DNA of 64,000 nt from Streptomyces hygroscopicus (GTDB lineage: Bacteria > Actinomycetota > Actinomycetes > Streptomycetales > Streptomycetaceae), in the NCBI RefSeq assembly GCF_026168105.1, contig NZ_LBMW01000031.1, forward strand, positions 34,953 through 98,952. Direction: 5' to 3'. Made by a program: the position numbers and the translations under genes. Shown piece after piece: positions 57,554 to 64,000 of the stretch. Within the stretch, counting starts at the first letter, position 1. Each line of letters opens with the position of its first letter. The notes under the pieces are model-generated. The model was not told the DNA's origin. It made no database searches and saw only the letters and a list, made by a program, of their open reading frames with translations.

Positions 57554-59035
57554 TCAGGCGCGGACCTCGGTCCTTGCCTCCTCCGTGTCGACGGCCGACT
57601 CGGCCGTCCGACCCCCGTCCAGCTTCTGCTTCACCACGGCGATCACCACGACCACCGCGGCGACCAGCAGCGACAGCAGCACGGTCGTCCGTCCGCTGCT
57701 CTCGCCCTCGGTGTCGGTGAGCATGTAGCCGAGGACGAACACGATCAGCGCGGCCGTCGCCCAGGTCAGGTACGGGTACAGCCACATCTTCACGATCAGC
57801 TTCTCCGGCGCCTCGCGCTGGATGATCTTCCGCATCCGCAGCTGCGAGAAGCAGATCACCAGCCAGACGAACAGGGCGACCGCACCGCTGGAGTTGACCA
57901 GGAAGAGGAAGACCGAGTCCGGGAACTTGTAGTTGAAGAAGACGGCCAGGAAGCCGAAGAGGACGGAGACGACGATCGCCGCCATCGGCACACCACGACT
58001 GGTCGTCCGCGCGAAGGCCTTCGGCGCATCGCCCCGCGCGCCGAGCGAGAAGGCCATACGGGAAGCCGTGTAGAGCCCGGAGTTCAGGCAGGACAGCACC
58101 GAGGTCAGCACGATGAAGTTCATGATCTCGCCGGCGTGCGCGATGCCGAGGGAGTCGAGGGCGGCGACGTACGAGCCCTTCTCCTTGATCGACGGATCGT
58201 TCCACGGCAGCAGGGAGACGACCACGAGGATCGAGCCGAGGTAGAAGACGCCGATACGCCAGATGATGCTGTTGGTGGACTTGGTCACGGCCCGCTGCGG
58301 GTCCTCCGACTCACCGGCTGCCAGCGTGGCGATCTCGCTGCCCATGAAGGAGAAGACGACCAGCAGCACACCGGTGAGGATGGCGCCGGGGCCGTGGGGC
58401 AGGAAGCCGCCGTGGCCGGTGAGGTTGCCCAGACCCGCCTTGTCGCTGTGGACGCCCGGCAGCACACCGAAGACGGCGAGTCCGCCGATGACGATGAAGG
58501 CGCCGATCGCCACGACCTTGATGCCCGCGAACCAGAACTCGAACTCGCCGTACGAGCTGACGGAGACCAGATTGGTGGCGGTCAGCACGATCATCACGAT
58601 CAGTGCCCAGCCCCACTGGGGCACGGCCGGTATCCAGCCCTGGAGGATCTTGGCGCCCGCGGTGGCCTCCACGGCGAGCACGACCACCCAGAAGAACCAG
58701 TACAGCCAGCCGATCGAGAAACCGGCCCAGCGGCCGAGCGCACGGTCGGCGTGCGCGGAGAAGGAACCAGAGGTGGGGTTCGCGGCGGACATCTCGCCCA
58801 GCATGCGCATCACCAGCACCACGAGCGTGCCGACGAGGGCGTAGGAGAGCAGGATGCCGGGGCCGGCGGTGGCGATGCCGGAGCTGGACCCGACGAACAG
58901 GCCGGCTCCGATGACACCACCGATGGCGATCATCGAAAGATGACGGTTCTTGAGTCCGGCGTGGAGGCCGCCACCGGGTTCTCCGGCGCGGCCAGGGTCG
59001 TTTCCGGCCTTGGTGGGGGTCGGCTGCGAGGTCAT
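57554..59035 (-). CDS. Amino-acid permease (APC/GabP-type), second
   Basis: A 493-residue transporter with 12 helices. Signature 'HLSMIAIGGVIGAGLFVGSS' (32-51) and 'LVMRMLGEMSAANPTSGSFS'. It is longer than its paralogue at 49601-50986 by a C-terminal acidic/Arg tail (SAVDTEEARTEVRA). Similar to GABA permeases (GabP) but substrate not provable. ATG 59035 is used; AAAGGAAATACC lies upstream. Monocistronic: divergent from rpiB with about 270 bases of intergenic DNA rich in GTACGAG repeats, and convergent with the kinase. Confidence 0.92.
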   Translation of the reverse strand: MTSQPTPTKAGNDPGRAGEPGGGLHAGLKNRHLSMIAIGGVIGAGLFVGSSSGIATAGPGILLSYALVGTLVVLVMRMLGEMSAANPTSGSFSAHADRALGRWAGFSIGWLYWFFWVVVLAVEATAGAKILQGWIPAVPQWGWALIVMIVLTATNLVSVSSYGEFEFWFAGIKVVAIGAFIVIGGLAVFGVLPGVHSDKAGLGNLTGHGGFLPHGPGAILTGVLLVVFSFMGSEIATLAAGESEDPQRAVTKSTNSIIWRIGVFYLGSILVVVSLLPWNDPSIKEKGSYVAALDSLGIAHAGEIMNFIVLTSVLSCLNSGLYTASRMAFSLGARGDAPKAFARTTSRGVPMAAIVVSVLFGFLAVFFNYKFPDSVFLFLVNSSGAVALFVWLVICFSQLRMRKIIQREAPEKLIVKMWLYPYLTWATAALIVFVLGYMLTDTEGESSGRTTVLLSLLVAAVVVVIAVVKQKLDGGRTAESAVDTEEARTEVRA

Positions 59036-59306
59036 GAAAGGTATTTCCTTTGAGCCGGGTGTACGGAATGTGGGGACACACGTACCTACGGACACTTTGT
59101 GACCCGTACGAGCGCCCTACGCCGTGTACGGGGGCTCGTACGAGCGGTGTACGAGCCGGTCCAGTGAATCGGAGGCGAATAAATTCGGGAACCTTTGAAT
59201 CCAGATTGTTACTTGAGGTTCTCTTGAGGTTCTATGGTCCAGGTCACATCTTTCCTGGTCGGAACCCGGCGAAGCCGATCGGCGGCCGCCGTGTCACACT
59301 CGGACC

Positions 59307-59792
59307 ATGCGCGTGTACCTCGGCTCAGACCATGCCGGTTTCGAACTGAAGAACCACCTCGTCGAGTGGCTCAAGGCCGTCGGCCACGAGCCCGTCGACT
59401 GCGGGCCCCACATCTACGACGCCCAGGACGACTACCCGCCGTTCTGCCTCCGCGCGGCGGAGCGCACCGCGGGTGACCCGGACTCCCTCGGCATCGTGAT
59501 CGGCGGCTCCGGCAACGGGGAGCAGATCGCCGCGAACAAGGTGAAGGGCGTACGGGCGGCCCTCGCGTGGAGCGAGGAGACGGCGTCCCTGGGTCGCCAG
59601 CACAACAACGCGAACGTCGTCGCCGTGGGTGCGCGGATGCACACGCAGCAGGAGGCGACGAAGTTCGTCGAGACGTTCCTGAACACGCCGTTCTCCGGCG
59701 ACGAGCGCCATGTGCGGCGCATCGAGATGCTCTCGCGGTACGAGACCACGGGCGAACTGCCGCCGGTCCCGGCCCACCACCCGCAGGGCTGA
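59307..59792 (+). CDS. rpiB: Ribose-5-phosphate isomerase B
   Basis: A 161-residue RpiB of the pentose-phosphate pathway interconverting ribose-5-phosphate and ribulose-5-phosphate. It starts 'MRVYLGSDHAGFELKNHLVE' and contains 'GIVIGGSGNGEQIAANKVKG' (about 61-80), where Glu replaces the catalytic Cys of enterobacterial RpiB, as in mycobacterial enzymes. 'LAWSEETASLGRQHNNANVV' carries further active-site residues. A -10-like CACACT lies eight bases before ATG without a Shine-Dalgarno, so translation may be leaderless. The DNA glycosylase gene follows in the same direction. Confidence 0.95.
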   Translation: MRVYLGSDHAGFELKNHLVEWLKAVGHEPVDCGPHIYDAQDDYPPFCLRAAERTAGDPDSLGIVIGGSGNGEQIAANKVKGVRAALAWSEETASLGRQHNNANVVAVGARMHTQQEATKFVETFLNTPFSGDERHVRRIEMLSRYETTGELPPVPAHHPQG

Positions 59793-59929
59793 GCACGGGC
59801 ACCGACCGGGCCCCGAGCAGGGGCCCCGCGGGCGGTTTTCCGTCTCAGGTCACCGGAACCGGGGTCTTCGACGGTTGCGGTGACCGAGGTCGGGTACGAC
59901 TGTGACATTCAGGGGGAGGTAGGGCGAGC

Positions 59930-60739
59930 GTGCCAGAGGGGCACACCATTCACCGGCTGGCCAAGGACTACGCCGCACGGTTCGCGGGCGGCGCCGTCAC
60001 CGTCCGCAGCCCCCAGGGCAAGTTCGCCGACGCAGCCGCCCTCCTCGACGGTGCCGAGCTGCACACCGCCGACGCCCACGGCAAGCACCTCTTCCTCGGC
60101 TTCCGCGGCAGTGACTGGGTGCACATCCACCTCGGTCTCTTCGGCAAGGTCACTTTCGGCGACGCCCCCGCGCCGCCGCCCACCGACACCGTCCGCCTTC
60201 GCCTCGCGAACCCGCTCTCGTACGTCGATCTCCGCGGGCCGACCACCTGCACGCTGATCACGGACGAGGAGAAGGCGGCCCTGCACGGCCGTCTCGGCCC
60301 CGACCCGCTCCGCGACGACGCCGACCCCGCGGCCGCGTACCGCCGTGTCTCCGGCAGCCGTACGACCATCGCCGCGCTGCTCATGGACCAGAAGGTCATC
60401 GCGGGCGTCGGCAACGTCTACCGCGCCGAGGTCCTCTTTCGGCACGGCATCGACCCGTACCGCCCCGGCAAGGACATCACCCTCGCCGAGTGGGACGCCC
60501 TCTGGTCCGACCTCGTCGACCTGATGCACGAGGGCGTCCGGAACAACCGCATCGACACCGTCCGCCCCGAACACACACCCGAGGCCATGGGCCGCCCGCC
60601 GCGCGTCGACGACCACGGCGGCGAGGTGTACGTGTATCGCAGGGCGACCCTGCCCTGCCACATCTGTGGCGGCGAGATCCGCACCGCCGGTCTCGCCGCC
60701 CGTAATCTCTTCTGGTGCCCGGGCTGCCAGCGGGGATAG
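59930..60739 (+). CDS. nei: Nei/Fpg-family DNA glycosylase
   Basis: A 269-residue bifunctional glycosylase/AP lyase. N-terminal Pro2-Glu3 ('PEGHTIHRLAKDY') supply the nucleophile and acid; 'ADAHGKHLFLGF' holds the conserved Lys; 'GVGNVYRAEVLF' is the helix-two-turn-helix; the C-terminal zinc finger is 'CHICGGEIRTAGLAARNLFW' then CPGC. It excises oxidised pyrimidines, classed with Nei2 of actinobacteria rather than MutM. GTG 59930 has GGGGGAGGTAGGG upstream. It lies 137 bases behind rpiB and is convergent with an Eis-like gene. Confidence 0.93.
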   Translation: MPEGHTIHRLAKDYAARFAGGAVTVRSPQGKFADAAALLDGAELHTADAHGKHLFLGFRGSDWVHIHLGLFGKVTFGDAPAPPPTDTVRLRLANPLSYVDLRGPTTCTLITDEEKAALHGRLGPDPLRDDADPAAAYRRVSGSRTTIAALLMDQKVIAGVGNVYRAEVLFRHGIDPYRPGKDITLAEWDALWSDLVDLMHEGVRNNRIDTVRPEHTPEAMGRPPRVDDHGGEVYVYRRATLPCHICGGEIRTAGLAARNLFWCPGCQRG

Positions 60740-60764
60740 GCGGCCCCGCCGGAGACGGCGTCCC

Positions 60765-61994
60765 TCAGAACCCGTGCGGCAGCCATGGCGCCACCGCCGA
60801 GCCGAACGCGAGCGATGCCTCCACCAGCGCCCCTTGGCACAGCTCCCGCACCCGCCCGGCCGCCGCCAGCGCCGTGAGCGGCACCCCGCCCAGATACGCC
60901 GACCCCAGCTCCCGTACGGACAGCGCGAGATCGGCCGCATCCGCCGTACGCACGCAGGACGCACCCTTGGCGTCCCCCGTCAGCCGCCAACTCCCCGTGT
61001 TCCAAGGGCAGAAGGCGTCCTCGACGTCGAACACCACGTCCACCGGCGTCTGGTACGTCCGCGCCTCCAGAGCCGCCCCGACGTCGACGAGACGCAGATG
61101 GAGGGAGTCCCGCAGCCGCGGCCGGCACCTCCGGATGTCGGACACCAGGTGCTGCCAGGCCTCGTCGACCGGCCGCCCGCGCACGGCCAGCGTCGTCGTC
61201 AGATCGATGCCGAACAGGAAGCGCCACAACGCCGCGTCCGACGCCGGATCGAGAGCGGCCAGGTCCGTCAGGGTCACCGTGCCGTTGTGCCCGCCGACCC
61301 CCGAGTCGAGCTTGGTGCGGAAGCGTGCGTACCCGGTGATCGCGCCGTCCCGCTCGGCGACCACGCACTGCAGCGGCGAGGCTCCGTCGCGCTCGCTCTC
61401 CGGGTCGAGCACGCGCAGCCGCTCCCAGCCGGGCTTCCGCGCGAGCATGCCAGGGCGGCCGGGCACCAGCCGCGCGTAGACCGCCTCGCAGGCGTCGAGG
61501 ACGTCCACGGGGTCCGCGTACCGCAGCCGCACCTCGTCGGTGCCGGCCGGCACGGACAGCTGTACGCGGCTGGTGTCGATCTCGGCGCCGATCTGGAAAG
61601 TCGCGGCGCCGTACCCGAACCGGCCGTAGATCGCGGGCTCGGACGCGACCAGCACGGCGAGCGGCTCGCCCCAGGTACGGATGTCGTCCAGCTGCCGGCG
61701 CATCATCGACGTCAGCACCCCGCGCCGGCGGTGCGTGGCCGCGACGCTCACCATCGTGATGCCCGCCGCAGGGACCGAGGCACCGCCGGGGACCGTGAGG
61801 CGGAAGGTGAACGCCCCCGCCGTACCCGCGCACACCTCTCCGTCCCATGAACCCAGAAATCGATGGTATTCAACATTACTGCGCCAGAATTCACGTTCTT
61901 CGGGTGATTCATCCACCCCGCCGAAGGCCCGGACGAGGTTCTGGTACCAGCCGTCCCACTCGTGCTGCCGCAGTACCCGCACGTCTGTCGTCAT
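60765..61994 (-). CDS. Eis-family acetyltransferase
   Basis: A 409-residue three-domain protein: two GNAT-like domains and a sterol-carrier-like C-terminus. The first domain has 'ITMVSVAATHRRRGVLTSMM' (about 80-99, acetyl-CoA loop RRRGV) and 'IYGRFGYGAA' (about 123-132, acid-catalyst Tyr). The very last residue is Phe (WLPHGF), whose carboxylate serves as base in mycobacterial Eis. Such enzymes multi-acetylate aminoglycosides or proteins. ATG 61994 has AGGA eight bases upstream. In-frame open sequence further upstream is antisense to the SpoIIE gene and not part of this protein. Confidence 0.93.
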   Translation of the reverse strand: MTTDVRVLRQHEWDGWYQNLVRAFGGVDESPEEREFWRSNVEYHRFLGSWDGEVCAGTAGAFTFRLTVPGGASVPAAGITMVSVAATHRRRGVLTSMMRRQLDDIRTWGEPLAVLVASEPAIYGRFGYGAATFQIGAEIDTSRVQLSVPAGTDEVRLRYADPVDVLDACEAVYARLVPGRPGMLARKPGWERLRVLDPESERDGASPLQCVVAERDGAITGYARFRTKLDSGVGGHNGTVTLTDLAALDPASDAALWRFLFGIDLTTTLAVRGRPVDEAWQHLVSDIRRCRPRLRDSLHLRLVDVGAALEARTYQTPVDVVFDVEDAFCPWNTGSWRLTGDAKGASCVRTADAADLALSVRELGSAYLGGVPLTALAAAGRVRELCQGALVEASLAFGSAVAPWLPHGF

Positions 61995-62144
61995 GAGCCA
62001 TGTCCTACCAGGGCAATGCGGGACGAGCGAGGGGATTTCTCTCCTGTTACGGCCGCTGCCTTCCTGTGAAGTTCGGCGCTCGGACGGGGGACAAGTGGTA
62101 CCTCCCGTGCCAAGCGGCTGGTCCGATGGATAGGGTCCCGAGCA

Positions 62145-63323
62145 ATGGCAGCAGGACGAGAGCGGCGCGCGGAAGCCGAGACGTTCACGGCCCGGTTGAA
62201 GAAGCTGTGGCACCGGGCCCGGACCGGTGTGCGCAGATCCGCCGTGGACTACTTCCGCGGGGACGGCTCGGACTGGGTCGCGCTGGCCGGTCTGCTGCTG
62301 ATGATTCCGCTCATCGCCGCGACCACCCTCTTCGACCCCGTGTGGTGCTCGCCCGCCGTCCTCGTCCTGCCGATCGTGGCGGGCGGCCTGCTGCTGCGGC
62401 CCTCCAGCCTGCTCGGTCTGTACGCCGCTGCCGCCACCGCGCTGATCGTCGAGTCCGTGAAACTCGGCCCGTACACCGAGGGGCCGTCGCGGGTCACGCC
62501 CGGCATCGTGCTCGTGGTCGCGGCCTGCGGTTTCTTCGGCCTGCTGATCGCGCAGTTCCGCAGCCGGGTCGGGGTGCCGTGGCGGCGCGGCGGAACCATG
62601 CTCTTCGACCTGCGCGAACGCATCCGCGTGCAGAGCAAGTTGCCGAAGCTGCCGCTGGGCTGGCACCGCGAGATGGCCCTCAGACCGGCGGGCGGGCAGT
62701 CGTTCTCGGGTGACTTCGTGGTGGCGGCCCGGACGAGCGGCGGCCGCACGCTGGAGGTCGTTCTGACCGATGTGTCCGGCAAGGGCATGGACGCCGGCTC
62801 CCGCGCCCTGCTGCTGTCCGGCGCGTTCGGTGGTCTGCTGGGATCGCTCCCACCGCACGCGTTCCTGCCCGCGGCCAACGGCTATCTGCTCCGCCAGGAC
62901 TGGGACGAGGGCTTCGCGACCTCCATCCACCTGGTCCTCGACCTGGAATCGGGCGACTACGAACTGTACTCGGCCGGCCATCCGCCGGGCCTCCAGCTCA
63001 GCGCGGGCACCGGCCGCTGGGAGGAGAAGGCGGCGGAGGGGCCCCTCCTCGGCGTCTACGACGGCGCCCAGTTCGACCCCGTCAAGGGCTCTCTGCGCCC
63101 CGGCGACGTCCTGATGCTGTTCACGGACGGCCTGGTGGAGACGTCGGAACGCGACATCGTCGAGGGCATCGACCGCCTCACGGGCGAGGCGGACCGCTAC
63201 GTGGCCGGCGGCTTCCACGGTGCGGCCTGGCACCTCATCGAGGCGGTGGCGAGGGACGTGAACGACGATCGGGCGTTGCTGCTGATCTGCCGGGAGGGGC
63301 TGACGGCTCAGGCTGTGCGCTGA
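62145..63323 (+). CDS. Membrane SpoIIE/RsbU-type PP2C phosphatase
   Basis: A 392-residue membrane protein. Four predicted helices at about 45-125 ('VALAGLLLMIPLIAATTLF', 'AVLVLPIVAGGLLL', 'YAAAATALIVESV', 'IVLVVAACGFFGLLIAQF') are followed by a cytosolic SpoIIE phosphatase domain (about 170-390) with 'QSFSGDFVVAARTSGGRTL', 'VLTDVSGKGMDAGSRALLL', 'MLFTDGLVETSERDI' and DDRALLLI. These act on anti-anti-sigma factors in stress or developmental control; no STAS or anti-sigma gene is adjacent. A -10-like TAGGGT (62131-62136) eight bases before ATG suggests a leaderless mRNA. Confidence 0.92.
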   Translation: MAAGRERRAEAETFTARLKKLWHRARTGVRRSAVDYFRGDGSDWVALAGLLLMIPLIAATTLFDPVWCSPAVLVLPIVAGGLLLRPSSLLGLYAAAATALIVESVKLGPYTEGPSRVTPGIVLVVAACGFFGLLIAQFRSRVGVPWRRGGTMLFDLRERIRVQSKLPKLPLGWHREMALRPAGGQSFSGDFVVAARTSGGRTLEVVLTDVSGKGMDAGSRALLLSGAFGGLLGSLPPHAFLPAANGYLLRQDWDEGFATSIHLVLDLESGDYELYSAGHPPGLQLSAGTGRWEEKAAEGPLLGVYDGAQFDPVKGSLRPGDVLMLFTDGLVETSERDIVEGIDRLTGEADRYVAGGFHGAAWHLIEAVARDVNDDRALLLICREGLTAQAVR

Positions 63324-63337
63324 GCCGGTGCGGTCTT

Positions 63338-63370
63338 GGCGCGGTCGTGGCGCGGTCGTGGCGCGGACGG
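63338..63370. repeat. 11-bp triple tandem repeat
   Basis: GGCGCGGTCGT at 63338-63348 and 63349-63359 plus a variant GGCGCGGACGG at 63360-63370, just after the SpoIIE gene. The remaining 240 bases to the WXG100 gene hold no gene I can support. Confidence 0.75.
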
Positions 63371-63584
63371 TATGGCTGTCGCGTTCGGCGCGGCCGTCGC
63401 GTTCGGCATGGTCGGCGAGGTCGTCACTTGGTCGCCGAACTCCCGTGCGCATGCGGCCCCAAAGGAGGAATTCGGTGGGTTGATTGCGGTAAATGCCCCA
63501 TATGCCCCCTCAGGTTGACCGTTTGCTCAAGATGGACGCCGTGGGCGCGGATTGCTGGAGTGATCGCCGGATTGATAGGGATGG

Positions 63585-63605
63585 CCCCGTATGCGCCGTA
63601 CGGGG
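63585..63605 (+). promoter_or_regulatory. Hairpin overlapping the WXG100 ribosome-binding site
   Basis: A perfect 7-bp stem CCCCGTA / TACGGGG with loop TGCGCCG. The right arm overlaps the Shine-Dalgarno GGGGAGG (63602-63608), five bases before ATG. Folding would sequester the ribosome-binding site, a possible translational switch. Confidence 0.5.
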
Positions 63606-63613
63606 AGGTTGGG

Positions 63614-63940
63614 ATGAAGTTCGACATGGGGGTGCAGACCCTGTCGACGCTGATCAAGGGCTCGCGTGGGTCCAGTAGTGATCTGGGGGCGCTGGTTCGT
63701 CGGCTGGTGCAGGCGGCGCAGCCGTTGGAGGGGAAGTTCAATGGTGCGGGGCGGGTGGCGTTCGACCAGTTCAAGGGGCGGGCGGATGGTATCGCGGGGG
63801 AGCTGAACAGCTCGCTGGCGGCGATTTTGGGTGGTCAGTCCGGGATGGAGTCGGCGTTCGGTTCTGGTGACCAGGAGCAGGGCGAGAATGCGCGGCGGCA
63901 GATGTCGGCGGCGAACTTCGACGGGGCGCGGTTCCGCTGA
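63614..63940 (+). CDS. WXG100-family small secreted protein
   Basis: A 108-residue helical protein. The 'LVQAAQPLEGKFNGAGRVAF' region (about 31-50) sits where WXG100 proteins have their helix-WxG-helix turn; here FNG replaces WxG. Helical N- and C-terminal halves and an acidic, Gln-rich tail (DQEQGENARRQM) complete the family pattern. It would be exported by a type VII secretion system, often as a pair; a partner may lie beyond the window end. ATG 63614 has GGAGG five bases upstream, partly inside a hairpin. Confidence 0.82.
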   Translation: MKFDMGVQTLSTLIKGSRGSSSDLGALVRRLVQAAQPLEGKFNGAGRVAFDQFKGRADGIAGELNSSLAAILGGQSGMESAFGSGDQEQGENARRQMSAANFDGARFR

Positions 63941-64000
63941 ACTGCCTTGCTGCGGCAGACCGGTTGAGCATCGGCCGGGTGCTGTGACATCTCTTTTCTC

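Noticed and set aside
61995..63452. Minus-strand open frame extending the Eis-like protein by nearly 500 residues
   Set aside because: It is antisense to the SpoIIE phosphatase with clear motifs on the other strand; the extra residues have no domain-like sequence and ATG 61994 has a good start context.

Overview
This is a high-GC actinobacterial chromosome segment, almost certainly Streptomyces. Third codon positions are overwhelmingly G/C, GTG/TTG starts and ATGA stop-start overlaps are common, and several gene sets are typical of Streptomyces core chromosome: an EttA-type ABC-F protein, group II truncated haemoglobin, PknG/GlnX/GlnH, MalQ, two PepN aminopeptidases, aspartate-semialdehyde dehydrogenase, RpiB plus a Nei-type glycosylase, an Eis-type acetyltransferase and a SpoIIE-type phosphatase. 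No CRISPR array, rRNA, prophage or intact insertion sequence was seen.

Layout. (1) 1-7.2 kb: end of a CsbD-like gene, a tRNA-3'-half-like sequence and strong terminator, an isolated rpoA lacking its usual ribosomal-protein neighbours, a small tudor/CarD-like gene, tandem hairpin repeats, ettA with a hot-dog thioesterase, globin glbO and a PCMT-type methyltransferase. (2) 7.3-18.5 kb: a co-directional signalling island on the minus strand: FHA, vWA, PP2C, PknG-like kinase, coiled-coil protein, GlnH-like binding protein and GlnX-like membrane protein. Three of the soluble proteins carry paired Cys4 zinc ribbons. The island resembles a fusion of the mycobacterial PknG/GlnX/GlnH amino-acid sensing module with a TerY-P-like vWA/PP2C/kinase triad. 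(3) 18.8-25.7 kb: a sugar operon (ROK regulator, lipoprotein, two permeases, GH4 phosphoglycosidase, BadF/BadG-type sugar kinase) with a perfect ROK-type operator palindrome in front and no ABC ATPase of its own. (4) 25.8-36.3 kb: MscS channel, HNH endonuclease, a small repeat protein coupled to malQ, a minisatellite, a TetR/FAD-monooxygenase divergent pair with two inverted-repeat operators, and pepN.

(5) 36.5-45.5 kb: accessory and enzyme genes: DUF1203, asd, a broken MarR gene, an NmrA-type oxidoreductase, a CGNR regulator divergent from a VOC protein with a perfect palindrome between them, PNPOx, NUDIX, GNAT, a GT4 glycosyltransferase and an AbiEi/PD-(D/E)XK-like protein. (6) 45.7-54 kb: a second pepN, a DsbA-like mycothiol-type oxidoreductase, an amino-acid permease, a TauD dioxygenase preceded by a 12-residue Cys-rich leader peptide with an attenuator-like hairpin, a second ROK regulator and a second leader peptide whose 3' part is made of a dispersed inverted-repeat element. 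(7) 54.1-64 kb: bioY, the remnant of an FAD oxidase, an LPxTG-like surface protein, a receptor Ser/Thr kinase, a GABA-type permease, rpiB, nei, an Eis-like acetyltransferase, a SpoIIE phosphatase and a WXG100 protein.

The most interesting items are the Cys-rich leader upstream of tauD, the zinc-ribbon signalling island, the solitary rpoA, and a dispersed palindromic element that has entered two genes in frame and one leader ORF. Family identities come from recognisable motifs; no database search was run.
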